Source of the DNA: Pythium myriotylum
Taxonomy: Eukaryota > Oomycota > Peronosporomycetes > Pythiales > Pythiaceae
Reading direction: 5' to 3'
Assembly (NCBI GenBank): GCA_023091665.1
Contig: JALJCQ010000022.1
Span: 372,001 to 436,000 of the forward strand
Length of the DNA: 64,000 nucleotides
Shown one piece after another: positions 1 to 9,168 of this stretch. The notes beneath the pieces were generated by a model that ran no database searches, had not been told where the DNA came from, and worked only from the letters and a program-made list of their open reading frames with translations. Numbering within the stretch: the first letter of the stretch is position 1; each line of letters starts with the position of its first letter. Both the position numbers and the translations under genes were made by a program.

Positions 1-1513
1 TCTCGTCATACGCCTTGCCAAACAAGATGTTCTCGCGGATCGTCATGTTCTGGATCCACGCCTGCTGCGAGTAGTACGCGACGCGGCCACGCACGAACAC
101 CGAGCCAGACAGCTTGTCCATCTCGCCGAGAAGCGCTGAGCACAGCGACGACTTGCCGGCGCCGACCGATCCGTGGACCACGACGAGGTCACCTTTTTTG
201 ACGGTGATGTTGACGTTCTTGAGGAGCGCGGTGTCTTTGGTCCATCCGAAGGATCCGTCTTGTACGCTGATCGCGACATCGTCTCGGTATGCCGAACCTT
301 CACGGATAACATTGTCCGAGTGGATGTCTTTTTGGTCGAAAAACAAACGCATACGCTCGAAGGCGATCTTTGCTTGAATGGATTGGGAAATGACTTGAGG
401 AATCGCTTGAAGAGGCGTCCGAAGAGCATTGAATAGTACGATAGCTGTGAAGACCTTTGCCGCGGTTAACGTCTGGCCCATCCCAACAGCATACACGGCA
501 AATGACACGATTGACACAAAGAGTGGAGATGCCCACATAACGAAGCTGCTTAAGGCGACCATGTATAGGAAGCGAGCAACCGCGGACATCTCATGACTTC
601 GAAGTTTCTCGATCTTCAGGCTCGCTTTATTCTCCCAAGCGTTCAATTTGACGAGCTGTATCGCGGTGAATAGTTCCTTGACAGCCTTAATACGGGTATC
701 TTTGCGCACCATGATGTCAGCGTAGGCGCTATCAGAAACCCAAGAAATCGCGAATCCAATCAGCATTGTGACGATCACCACCCCAAGCCCTGCAAAGGCA
801 GCAGCACCGATGACGCTTGTCAGCATCCACACGATGACCACAATCTGGATCGGTAAGATCCAAATATTATTGACCTGATACGACGCCCACAACACATTGT
901 TCACATCCGACGTGACGAGATTGGCGATGTCAACTGCGTCGGGCTGTTGCTTGGCCAGCTGTGACCGCCGCATGGCCTTCTCATACAGCAACGCTTTCAA
1001 ACTCGCTGTCATTCGGAGCGCCGCGAGCTCCATGTAGTAACGCGAATGAACGCTCAGGAACGCATCCGAGATCTTGTATGCGAAGAACGCGGCTAGCCAC
1101 ACAAGTAAGCGGTTGAAATCGATCTCTGGGGCAGCGAAGGCCTCAATGACATGCTGCAACACAGCCGGAGCAAACACACTGCATCCAACAGAGAACAGCG
1201 ACGCGAGCCCACACCACGCGAAAGTCCGTCCGTACGTCGCGACGACGGCCTTGAACAGTGAGCCTCTCGAGCGTTCGAAGTTGCGCTTGAACTCGGAGTA
1301 AGCAGCTCGTGTAGCGTTCTCGCCTGTGAGCGACCAGAGCTCGTCCTCTGCGATCTTGCGCTCATTGCCCGCAGCCATCAGCGGTGTCGCAAAGCCGAAG
1401 AAGCAGCGCGACCAGAGCGACGCATCGTCCGGGTGCGAGATCGCCGCGACTCCGGCAGTCGCGCCGTAGCCACGCTTCTGCGGCGACCCCACGAGCAACG
1501 GAGCCGACGCCAT
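1..1513 (-). CDS. ABCC/MRP-type ABC transporter, N-terminal part (runs off left edge)
   Basis: An uninterrupted minus-strand frame of 504 codons runs from an ATG at 1511-1513 (protein start MASAPLLVG) off the left edge. It contains the first transmembrane domain (about residues 60-370) and the start of the first nucleotide-binding domain, with a Walker A GSVGAGKSS near residue 452 and a Q-loop region YYSQQAWIQN. The family exports organic anions, conjugates and xenobiotics. The order TMD1-NBD1 without an extra N-terminal TMD0 matches short ABCC proteins and the two paralogues in this window. It is divergent from the next ABC gene, 413 bp away. The first 259 bp of the window match the NBD1 of that neighbour with one mismatch, while the TMD1 regions differ clearly, which suggests gene conversion. 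The NBD1 end, TMD2 and NBD2 lie outside the window. Confidence 0.93.
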   Translation of the reverse strand, partial: MASAPLLVGSPQKRGYGATAGVAAISHPDDASLWSRCFFGFATPLMAAGNERKIAEDELWSLTGENATRAAYSEFKRNFERSRGSLFKAVVATYGRTFAWCGLASLFSVGCSVFAPAVLQHVIEAFAAPEIDFNRLLVWLAAFFAYKISDAFLSVHSRYYMELAALRMTASLKALLYEKAMRRSQLAKQQPDAVDIANLVTSDVNNVLWASYQVNNIWILPIQIVVIVWMLTSVIGAAAFAGLGVVIVTMLIGFAISWVSDSAYADIMVRKDTRIKAVKELFTAIQLVKLNAWENKASLKIEKLRSHEMSAVARFLYMVALSSFVMWASPLFVSIVSFAVYAVGMGQTLTAAKVFTAIVLFNALRTPLQAIPQVISQSIQAKIAFERMRLFFDQKDIHSDNVIREGSAYRDDVAISVQDGSFGWTKDTALLKNVNITVKKGDLVVVHGSVGAGKSSLCSALLGEMDKLSGSVFVRGRVAYYSQQAWIQNMTIRENILFGKAYDE

Positions 1514-1926
1514 GCGAGAGAAGTGCGAGTGGCCGACGCGCAGCGAAAGTGGCGCCACGCTGGCCACGCACCGCGCGAGCGAGAGAGGAGATCAGCGCAT
1601 CTCGGCGCGTGGATCGCAGCGAATCCGGCCACGAGCTCATGGCGATTGGCTCAGCAGTTTCCATTAGCTTAGCTTGGTTCACCGACGCATTCAGCGCGAT
1701 CTCCCCAAACGACGTCTCTGATTGCAAATCAGCGTCATAACCTCTGATAATGAATCCAAGGAGTGGGTAGACGGTCAGCGTCCTAGTCACGTCTCTGTCC
1801 TAATTACCTCTATCAAATGATACCAGATGGGATGTTCAGTGATGAGTGGATCATCTTGCCGCGAGGGTCACGGACGGGCAACACCTGAGAACGCCCACTC
1901 GCCGTTTCGACTCGCGCCGACCCGAG
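1514..1926. promoter_or_regulatory. Intergenic region between divergent ABCC genes
   Basis: This 413 bp interval separates two head-to-head ABCC start codons and must hold both 5' untranslated regions and promoters. I see no RNA gene, repeat or conserved box that I can name. The ORFs here are short and arginine-rich, as expected for shadows in GC-rich DNA. A shared bidirectional promoter is an inference from the arrangement only. Confidence 0.5.
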
Positions 1927-2793
1927 ATGTCTCCGAACGCGCTGCTCCCGCGCGAGCCGAGCGGATCGCCGCCGCGCAAGCGCGCCGACTACGGCTCCGT
2001 GCCGCTCGAAGACCCCGCGAGCGACGCCTCGCTGCGCACGACGGCGAAAGCCTCGCTCTGCTCTCGACTGCTCTTCTCGTACGCTGACCCGCTCATGGCC
2101 ACGGGCAACGAGCGCCAACTCAACATCGACGACCTGTGGGCGCTCGATGGTGAGAACCGCACGCACGTGGCCTACAGTGTCTTCAAGACGCAGCTCGACG
2201 CCTCGAATGGGTCCGTGCTGCTTGCAGCGTTTCGCGCGTACGGACCCCAATTTGCGGTTTGCGGCGCGGCTGCTCTCTTTAGCATGGCGTGCGGTGTATT
2301 CGCGCCAGCTGTGCTCCACCACGTGATCGACGCGTTCGCTGCACCCCACATCGACGCGTGGAATCTCGGATTTCGGCTCGCGACCTTCTTCGCATCGAGA
2401 CTCGTGAACGCATTTGTGAGTACACAAATGGGTTTCTACTTGCAGATGATCGCACTACGTATGACTGTCTCCATAAAGTCATTGCTATTCGAAAAAGCAA
2501 TGCGCCGGTCTCTCATGAGCAAGAACGACCCCAAGTCCGTGGATATCGCAAACCTCTTCACGTCCGACATCGCCAACGTGTTGATGGCTGCTACGTTGAT
2601 CAACAATTTGTGGATCCTCCCACTTCAGATACTCATCGTCGTTTACATGCTTTATGATGTGATTGGTGCAGCGGCCTTTGCAGGACTTTCCGTGATTGGT
2701 GCATCCGTAGCGATCAGCTACGTTATTGCCAAGGCGACTGGGTTCGCTTTTCAGGACATCATGAAGCGGAAGGACACGCGCATGAGGGCTATC
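1927..2793 (+). pseudogene. ABCC/MRP-type transporter, 5' fragment split by a retrotransposon
   Basis: This is the first 289 codons of an ABCC transporter, starting at an ATG at 1927 (MSPNALLPRE); an upstream in-frame ATG at 1846 is less likely because its extra residues match neither paralogue. It covers the cytosolic N-terminus (SRLLFSYADPLMATGNE) and most of TMD1. The frame breaks at codon 289, inside the intracellular loop where both paralogues read on into a conserved KE.F..IQ.VK segment. The LTR element starts at 2794, right after the 5 bp target CTATC. The coding frame resumes exactly at 9169 after the repeated CTATC. Without the element the gene would encode about 1,263 residues, close to the 1,255 of the intact paralogue at 35731. 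The element supplies stops within a few codons, so only a truncated TMD1 could be made. Confidence 0.92.
2789..2793. repeat. Target site duplication CTATC, left copy
   Basis: CTATC directly precedes the left LTR, and the same five bases directly follow the right LTR at 9164-9168. Collapsing the two copies restores the ABCC reading frame without a base lost or gained, which fixes the element ends exactly. A 5 bp duplication is typical of Ty3/gypsy integrases. Confidence 0.95.
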
Positions 2794-3203
2794 TGTCACA
2801 GAAGCGGGGCGACACTGAGCGGGGAAGACCGAAGCCGAGGCTAGTTGGGGCGAAGAAGGCTAGACTTGATTGCTCGATGGCAAGTTGTGGAGTGATATTG
2901 AATAGGCCCGGGATTCAAACCTCCCAAGCCTTACTGTCTGAGCCACCCATATGGTTTACGTCGTCTCTCCTAACTAATCTTGAATAAACTATACTGGATC
3001 TTTGGTCTAGACTCCGTGTACGAGTCAGGACACGAGATGTTCTTAGCCAAACTTATCCTACTGTTTGTATGGGATTACTGAGGTCATCCCTCCGTGTTAT
3101 AGTTGGGGCTCCGGACAAGAGCAGTCTTGTCCGGCTATGCTGGATTTATCTCGCGCTCAGTATAGTGTAGAGAGGCAGAGTCTATTGTAAGGACTCTGTC
3201 ACA
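2794..3203 (-). repeat. 3' LTR of the Ty3/gypsy element
   Basis: A 410 bp direct repeat of 8754-9163 with one mismatch that I can find (A at 2904 against G at 8864). The ends form the short inverted repeat TGTCACAG/CTGTGACA with TG...CA termini. The integrase frame terminates about 20 bp inside this LTR, at 3182. On the element's sense strand, positions 2902-2950 resemble a degenerate tRNA with A-box-like and B-box-like stretches. Confidence 0.96.
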
Positions 3204-4117
3204 TGACCTCCCTTCGAGAGAAGACTTCCCTTCTTGTTCCTCCAGTACTCGGCGATCAGCCCTGGAATTTGCTTCAAGTTCTCAATGGGTTCCCAAGTGG
3301 CTTGTCTCACGGTTTCTCCAAGCCAATGGATCTTGTACTGCTGTTTACCTTGACGTCTGCGGTCTCCAATGACTGCTTGGACCAGTTGTCCTTCTGTTCC
3401 GTCTGCAAGTAAAACCTTAGCAGCTTGCTGATGTCGCCTGTCGTCCTTCTGATACAGCTTCAACCGTGAAGTGTGAAATACAGGATGGATTCGAAGATCC
3501 TTCGACATAGCGATCTCGTATGAATCATGGTGGACTTTCTTCACGATGGGGTAGGGTCCAACGAATCTTGGTGCCAACTTGCTTGTCGATGCGAAGCCCT
3601 TGTGGCGGATGTCCAGATTCTTACCGTCAAGCAATACGAGTTGACCGATCTCAAACTCTTGGTGCTTGCGGTTCCTGTCGTAGTACGACTTCATACGTTC
3701 TTGCGCTTCACTCATAGCGTCTTGTGCTTTCCGAAGAAAGACTTCTTGTTGCAAGAGAAACTCTTTTGCTGTCTTGCTCAACTTAGTGAACTCTGGATCA
3801 GCTGCAACATCATCCGGCATGTATGGAACATAGCCAAGATCAGCTTCGAAAGGTGACATACCGATCGAAGAATGCACTCTGCGGTTATACGCAAACTCTG
3901 CTAAGTGCAAATATTCACTCCAGTCATTCTGTGCTGGATTCACAACTCCTCGGAGATAATCCTCGACGAAACGATTCGTCCGTTCTGTCTGTCCATCTGT
4001 TTGGGGACGGAACGCTGATGAGAGATTGTGCTGAGACTTCAGGATCGATGCCACTGAGGTCCAAAACTTGGATGTGAACTTAGTCACGATCCGACACAAT
4101 GGTCTTGGGGATACCAT
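3182..4117 (-). pseudogene. Integrase C-terminal part with chromodomain, out of frame with gag-pol
   Basis: This frame carries the rest of the integrase catalytic core, including the conserved RPQTDGQTERTNR segment with the catalytic glutamate, the Y..VHSS.G..PF.. signature, and a basic C-terminal domain. It ends with a chromodomain-like segment (QYKIHWLG, ATWEP) near its C-terminus. Meaningful homology begins near 4090, where the upstream gag-pol frame stops at 4080-4082. Reading across the junction needs a shift of one reading frame, as if two bases were lost. It overlaps the start of the 3' LTR by about 20 bp. Chromodomains direct integration towards marked chromatin in this family. The break is either a real inactivating indel or a sequencing error; programmed shifting inside integrase would be unusual. 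Confidence 0.9.
3204..3217 (-). other. Polypurine tract of the retrotransposon
   Basis: Next to the inner edge of the 3' LTR the sense (minus) strand reads GAAGGGAGGTCA before the LTR terminus TGTGACAG. A purine run at this place is where plus-strand DNA synthesis is primed in LTR elements. The assignment rests on position and composition. Confidence 0.65.
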
Positions 4118-7100
4118 GATCTTTCACGTAGTGCTTCATGAAAAGACTCGCGGTGCCCTCCGCTGATGCAGTCGTCTTAGTTGCGATGAACTTGGCACGT
4201 TTCGTCAGACGATCGACAATTACCATGATTGCATCATCATCTTCCTTGGTCTTTGGTAAGGATACCAGAAAGTCCATGGAAATCTCAACCCATCTTCCCG
4301 ATGGAATACTGAGTGGATTGAGGAGACCTGGCGGTTTAAATTGCCTGGCTTTGTTACGCTGACACATCTCACAAGTGTTCACGTAACGCTGGATGTACTT
4401 GGTCATGCGCGGCCAATAGTACTTCTTCTGGACTGCAAGATACGTCTTGTAGTAACCAGGATGACCAGCGGTCAAAACATCGTGATTCTCATAGATTACA
4501 CGATTCTTCAGATCTTCGTTGTCAGGAATCACAAGTCTGGGATGTTCGTCCTCCATTGTTTGATAGTAAAGGAGTCCGTCGACGACCGAGTGCTTTGGTA
4601 CTTGCACACCATCAGCCATCTTTTCCAGAATGTCTCGTGTTCGTTGATCTGACTTGTACAGCTTCTTCACCGACTCTTTGACTGAGACGGGGCTCGCTTC
4701 AATAGTTGCTACAATCTCGCGGCTTGCTGCTGCATCAAGAAGATCTTGTAGACTAACTTGAGCAGCCTTGTGCTCAAAGCCCGGGTTCCGGGATAACGCG
4801 TCAGCGACGTGATTCGTGTGTCCTGGAATCCACTTGAACTGAGGGTGAAACTCAGCAAGTTCGTTGAACCAACGTGCAACTCTTCTGTTCGTTGTCTTCT
4901 GTGTCAAGATCGTCTCTATACTCTTGTGATCCGTTTCCACAACAAATGGATGATCGAGAAGGTACACACGCCACACCTTTAGCGCGTGCATGATCGCGAG
5001 AAGTTCTTGTTCACGAACAGGGTAGTTGAGTTCAGCAGACTTCATTTTTCGTCCTGTGTATGCGATGGGATACTCTAGCTCTCCCTCCTTTTGAAACAAG
5101 ACTCCCCCAATGGCGAAGTTGGACGCATCCATCCGGATTCCGAAAAGCTTCGAGAAGTCCGGTAGTTTCAAAACAGGTGGTGAAGACAGGCGCTGCTTGA
5201 GTTGCTCGAAGCACGCCAGTTGATGGTCAGAGAGTTGGATTGCCTCACTGGATTTCTTCCCCTTGATACACTCATGAAGTGGACCCGCAAACTGTGCAAA
5301 GTCCGGGCAGAAACGAGAGACGTACACAGTAGTACCTAGAAAGCTCCCCATCTGCTTCTTCGTCTTTGGAACGGGCCAGTCCTTGATGATCTTGATCTTG
5401 TCCGGGTCCATACGCACACCGTTGCGACCGACAAAGTCACCGAGACAAGGAATCTCAGGAACACAGAACTGACACTTCGACAGTTTGATGTACAGCTGTT
5501 GATCTTCACATCGTTGAAGAACACGATCGAGAGCCTCGAGGTGCTCGTTGATGTCCGTGCTTTTCGTGAAGACATAGATGTCGTCGAAGTAGATGCGCAT
5601 GCAATCGCGCAAGTCGCTGAAGACACGTTGAAGAAGACGGTTGAAGGTGCCTGGACTCCCGCTGAGTCCCATTGGAGTTACCAAATACTCAAACAACCCA
5701 TCAGGCGTTGAAAACGCCGTGAATGGTATATCTTGTTCTCTGAGTTTTACCTGGTAGTAACCCCACAGCAAATCCATGCACGAAAACCAGTAACTACCAG
5801 TCATGGCGTCAAAGGTATCTTCTTTGCGTGGCATTGGAATAGCAGGCAACACTGTGTTGTGGTTCAACAGACGAAAGTCGTGGACTATTCGCCAACCAAC
5901 AGGCTTCTTCACACAAAAGGTTGGTGCCGAGAAAGGAGATGTACTTGGTCTAATGATATTGGCTTTGACCATTTCCTTCGTCCATTCTTGAATCACCTTG
6001 CGTTGCTCAGGGCTCTGGCGCCACTGAGGAACGTGAATAGGTTTCGTACCGGGCTTGAGTTCGATGACATGTTCAATACCCTCCCGAACAGGCGGAACAG
6101 TGTTCGGTAGTTCAGTTCGAAACACTGTATCACGACGCTTCCACAGCACATCATATGCTGGGTTATCCTTCAAAGCGTCCCACCCTTGCTGCATATACCT
6201 AGCAGCCTTTTCCGAGTCGTGTGGATTCACCATAAACACGCACTCGACATCTCCCTTGCGCAACTCTTTGGCAAGTTTCTTCATGGAGATGAACTTGGTC
6301 TGACCGAATTCTCCATTGTGACCGTGTTGACGATAAAAGTTGAAGATCTCACGGGTCTGAGTCTGTCTCGCTCGACGGCGATTCGCAACAAAGCGAGCAG
6401 GGCGCACCGTTGGTGTACGAAGACGTAGTGGTGGGTCTGGCGCAGCTTGAGTGCGAGGCGACAGTTGGAGAGTTTTCCAGTCAATCTCGGGGTTTTGCTC
6501 ACGGAGCCAAATCATACCGAGAATCACGTCTTTGTCCTCAGGGATCGGCATGACCTGGAACTTAGACTTCATGGCAGGGAAACCAGGAACCTCAAGATTC
6601 ATTTCAGCAGTGCGACGGGGTCGATGCACCTTCTGACCAAATCCAAGATCAACTTCCATGGTGTCTTGTTTGTCTTCGTGCACTTTGAGGTTCAATGATT
6701 GTGCCAAATCTTCCGAGATGCCGTTTAGACTACAACCATTATCAATGAAGATAGATACATTCTTCTTCTTTTCCGGCTTGTCATACGCGAGTGCTTGTAC
6801 TTCAAGAATCGCATAGAAGGCGCCGCTGATGTAGTTGTTGGCTTCCTTCTTCTTGTCGGGACATTCAGGAGAAATGTGGCCCTTTTTCTTGCAAGCGTGA
6901 CATGTTGCATTCTTCTTCCAGTCATCACCCTTCTTGTCGTCTTGGGACTTATGACTTTTCTTGCCTTTCTTCGACTTGGTCATGACTGCGGCCGTGTCGT
7001 GATTCGGCTTGGAAGACTTCTGCCCTTGTAGTCTGGCAGATTTCCCGGAATAGTGTGCGAACTCGAAGTTCGTGGCAATCTCGATCGTATCATCGAGATT

Positions 7101-7913
7101 CTTTGGACTTTCCTCCTTGATCTTGGCGCACGTCTCTGCGCGTAGACCGTTCTGGAAGTAAAAGCGCTGATCAAGATCCTCGATCCGCTGTTGCGCTTGC
7201 GAAAGCAAGTCCTGGAACTTCGTCACGTAATCGTGAATCGAAGCAGTTTGCTTGAGTTCAAACATTCGCTCACGGAGGTTGTACTCGAAATCAACAGGCT
7301 TGAAGCGCTTACGCAGCTTCTCCTTGAAACGTTCCCACGTCTTGTTTACGCCGTCTCGCGCGCATTCTGCGGTAAAAGTCGTCCGTACCCAATTCTGTAC
7401 AGACTTGCCGAGGTTTCCTGTAATCTCTTCAACGAATGCAGAAGAGTCGGCTTCCATTATCGCGCGCTTGAACGCATAGTAATCCTCCGTGTTGAATATC
7501 CATAATTCGACGTCTTCATTCTGCTTGCCTTCATACCCTGGCGGTTCCTTCTTGCGCGATGGCCCTTGAAGGTTCAGCATCTGCATGAACTGTGCTTGCG
7601 ACTGTTGCATAAACGCTTGCATACTTGCTTGCGATTGCACATTGTTCTGCTGCATCATCATCATAAACTGGTAGAAGAGAGCCGGGTCCATGGACGGGGC
7701 AGCAGCTGGTTGCGCAGCTGCGGCTGGTGCGGCCTGCGGTGGCACAGCCTGAGGTACTTCTGGCTGATCCATCTCTTCTTGTGCAGCGGCCGGGCGTGGG
7801 CGTGATGCAGAACGTGCACGCTCAACGTCTGGAGTGTCGTTCGATCGACTTTGTTGACGGGGACGTAAGTTCGGTGACTCACGCTCAACTTCTCGGGATC
7901 GACGTCCGGACAT
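4080..7913 (-). CDS. Gag-protease-RT-RNase H-integrase polyprotein (Ty3/gypsy), truncated by a frameshift
   Basis: One frame of 1,277 codons starts with ATG at 7913 (MSGRRSREVE). The Gag region has a low-complexity Q/A/P-rich N-terminus, a capsid-like helical part and a single CCHC zinc knuckle (CHACKKKGHISPEC, near residue 335). The aspartic protease motif follows as FIDNGCSLNG (near 390). Reverse transcriptase shows the YFDD active site (near 775). RNase H has MDASNFAIGG (near 925) and TDHKS. Integrase begins with its HHCC zinc domain (H..Y..T, CEMCQ, near 1135-1180) and the first catalytic aspartates, then stops at residue 1277 just after SDRD. The remaining integrase lies in another frame (3182-4117). 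Gag and Pol are fused in one frame, common in chromoviruses. Confidence 0.95.
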   Translation of the reverse strand: MSGRRSREVERESPNLRPRQQSRSNDTPDVERARSASRPRPAAAQEEMDQPEVPQAVPPQAAPAAAAQPAAAPSMDPALFYQFMMMMQQNNVQSQASMQAFMQQSQAQFMQMLNLQGPSRKKEPPGYEGKQNEDVELWIFNTEDYYAFKRAIMEADSSAFVEEITGNLGKSVQNWVRTTFTAECARDGVNKTWERFKEKLRKRFKPVDFEYNLRERMFELKQTASIHDYVTKFQDLLSQAQQRIEDLDQRFYFQNGLRAETCAKIKEESPKNLDDTIEIATNFEFAHYSGKSARLQGQKSSKPNHDTAAVMTKSKKGKKSHKSQDDKKGDDWKKNATCHACKKKGHISPECPDKKKEANNYISGAFYAILEVQALAYDKPEKKKNVSIFIDNGCSLNGISEDLAQSLNLKVHEDKQDTMEVDLGFGQKVHRPRRTAEMNLEVPGFPAMKSKFQVMPIPEDKDVILGMIWLREQNPEIDWKTLQLSPRTQAAPDPPLRLRTPTVRPARFVANRRRARQTQTREIFNFYRQHGHNGEFGQTKFISMKKLAKELRKGDVECVFMVNPHDSEKAARYMQQGWDALKDNPAYDVLWKRRDTVFRTELPNTVPPVREGIEHVIELKPGTKPIHVPQWRQSPEQRKVIQEWTKEMVKANIIRPSTSPFSAPTFCVKKPVGWRIVHDFRLLNHNTVLPAIPMPRKEDTFDAMTGSYWFSCMDLLWGYYQVKLREQDIPFTAFSTPDGLFEYLVTPMGLSGSPGTFNRLLQRVFSDLRDCMRIYFDDIYVFTKSTDINEHLEALDRVLQRCEDQQLYIKLSKCQFCVPEIPCLGDFVGRNGVRMDPDKIKIIKDWPVPKTKKQMGSFLGTTVYVSRFCPDFAQFAGPLHECIKGKKSSEAIQLSDHQLACFEQLKQRLSSPPVLKLPDFSKLFGIRMDASNFAIGGVLFQKEGELEYPIAYTGRKMKSAELNYPVREQELLAIMHALKVWRVYLLDHPFVVETDHKSIETILTQKTTNRRVARWFNELAEFHPQFKWIPGHTNHVADALSRNPGFEHKAAQVSLQDLLDAAASREIVATIEASPVSVKESVKKLYKSDQRTRDILEKMADGVQVPKHSVVDGLLYYQTMEDEHPRLVIPDNEDLKNRVIYENHDVLTAGHPGYYKTYLAVQKKYYWPRMTKYIQRYVNTCEMCQRNKARQFKPPGLLNPLSIPSGRWVEISMDFLVSLPKTKEDDDAIMVIVDRLTKRAKFIATKTTASAEGTASLFMKHYVKDHGIPKTIVSDRD

Positions 7914-8038
7914 GAGAAGTTGGACTCCACTTGCGTGTTCACTTGCTTACTTCTGACTTGATTCTACTCTACTTTAACTAACCTAAAATGAAGGCTAAAG
8001 TTGAAGAAAACTAAATTTTGAAAAACCTAAACTATAAT

Positions 8039-8353
8039 CTAGTTCTTGGTCTTCTTCTTCTTCTTGTTCTTGTTGAAGAGGTGAATGGAGTGATCGAAAG
8101 TGCTTGAAACGACCGTTTGCGTCTTGTCGATGTGGTGCAAGAGCAAGTTCGTGGTCGACTGCAACAGGTTCCGAGTCTCGTGATCGAACGAGTCAGGGAT
8201 CTCGTCACGAATTAACTTCACGAGTTTCTGTTGCTTAACCGTCGTGAGCCAAAGGTCGTGACGGAGCTTATCAAGCTTTTCGAAGTTCTGAGTCAAGCAC
8301 TCAGTATCGTATTGGAAAGGGTTCTCGGGTTCACGAGTTTTCCGCTTCCCCAT
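8039..8353 (-). CDS. Small ORF in the retrotransposon leader, unknown function
   Basis: A 104-codon frame from ATG at 8353 (MGKRKTREPENPF) lies between the 5' LTR and gag, in the sense direction of the element. The protein is rich in charged and polar residues, predicted helical in its middle, and ends in a lysine run (NKNKKKKKTKN). I do not recognise it. Ty3/gypsy leaders usually lack a long ORF, so it may be an extra gene or a chance frame in AT-rich sequence. Confidence 0.35.
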   Translation of the reverse strand: MGKRKTREPENPFQYDTECLTQNFEKLDKLRHDLWLTTVKQQKLVKLIRDEIPDSFDHETRNLLQSTTNLLLHHIDKTQTVVSSTFDHSIHLFNKNKKKKKTKN

Positions 8354-8753
8354 CAAGTGTTGCAACACTATCACAGTTCTATAGCAACGGATGTGGATCT
8401 AACGATCGTTAGAGGGCAGCTAAAGGAGAGTTATTCTCTGTGTTTTCGATGGCGGGATAAGTGCTCTGATGAGGCACGTAAGGCCGCGGACCCACCGAAA
8501 GAGTCTCCAATGTGTGTGCCACACAACGACGTAACCACACCAACCAGCTACGGAACGTAACAGATTGTGCGCGACGAGATGTTGGTAACCGCCCTCGTCA
8601 GATGACGACTTTGGTTGGTTTGGCCTAGCCTGGGTAGCCTGGCTTAGCACGAGTTGGCTTGGTCTAGTCTTCCGGATGCTAATGGAGCTTCCCACTATGT
8701 GGCCACTCCAGCAAACCGAGCTTGGCGAGGAAGGGGACCGACGAGCGCTACTA
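8354..8753 (-). other. Retrotransposon 5' leader
   Basis: About 400 bp between the small leader ORF and the 5' LTR. It should contain the primer-binding site and packaging signals. The sense-strand sequence next to the LTR (TAGTAGCGCTCGTCGGTCCC) does not start with TGG, so a classical match to a tRNA 3' CCA end is not visible. I see no other feature. Confidence 0.5.
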
Positions 8754-9163
8754 TGTCACAGAAGCGGGGCGACACTGAGCGGGGAAGACCGAAGCCGAGG
8801 CTAGTTGGGGCGAAGAAGGCTAGACTTGATTGCTCGATGGCAAGTTGTGGAGTGATATTGAATGGGCCCGGGATTCAAACCTCCCAAGCCTTACTGTCTG
8901 AGCCACCCATATGGTTTACGTCGTCTCTCCTAACTAATCTTGAATAAACTATACTGGATCTTTGGTCTAGACTCCGTGTACGAGTCAGGACACGAGATGT
9001 TCTTAGCCAAACTTATCCTACTGTTTGTATGGGATTACTGAGGTCATCCCTCCGTGTTATAGTTGGGGCTCCGGACAAGAGCAGTCTTGTCCGGCTATGC
9101 TGGATTTATCTCGCGCTCAGTATAGTGTAGAGAGGCAGAGTCTATTGTAAGGACTCTGTCACA
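8754..9163 (-). repeat. 5' LTR of the Ty3/gypsy element
   Basis: 410 bp copy of 2794-3203 with one base difference. It carries the promoter for the element on the minus strand. The tRNA-like stretch lies at 8862-8910; in this copy the pairing ends ATGGG and CCCAT are fully complementary, whereas the other copy has the single LTR mismatch here. Confidence 0.96.
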
Positions 9164-9168
9164 CTATC
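9164..9168. repeat. Target site duplication CTATC, right copy
   Basis: Second copy of the 5 bp host target, directly after the right LTR and followed in frame by the remaining ABCC codons. Confidence 0.95.

Larger units (their letters stand above)
2794..9163 (-). mobile_element. Ty3/gypsy LTR retrotransposon (chromovirus type), 6,370 bp
   Basis: The element is bounded by two 410 bp LTRs that begin TGTCACAG and end CTGTCACA, and by a 5 bp target duplication. On the minus strand the order is 5' LTR (8754-9163), leader with a small ORF, gag-protease-RT-RNase H-integrase, polypurine tract and 3' LTR (2794-3203). An integrase C-terminal chromodomain places it among chromoviruses (Metaviridae). 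The LTRs differ at a single base (A at 2904, G at 8864), so insertion is recent. It sits antisense in an ABCC gene. I see no TGG-starting primer-binding site next to the 5' LTR; the first bases of the leader on the sense strand are TAGTAGCGCTCGTCGG. A frameshift in integrase makes this copy probably non-autonomous. Confidence 0.96.

Noticed and set aside
43..429. 128-codon minus ORF at the left edge
   Set aside because: It overlaps the ABCC frame out of phase; the true frame gives the Walker A and TMD1 homology.
4060..4117. Programmed frameshift in pol
   Set aside because: The break is inside the integrase core rather than between gag and pol, and no slippery heptamer is evident; an indel is simpler.
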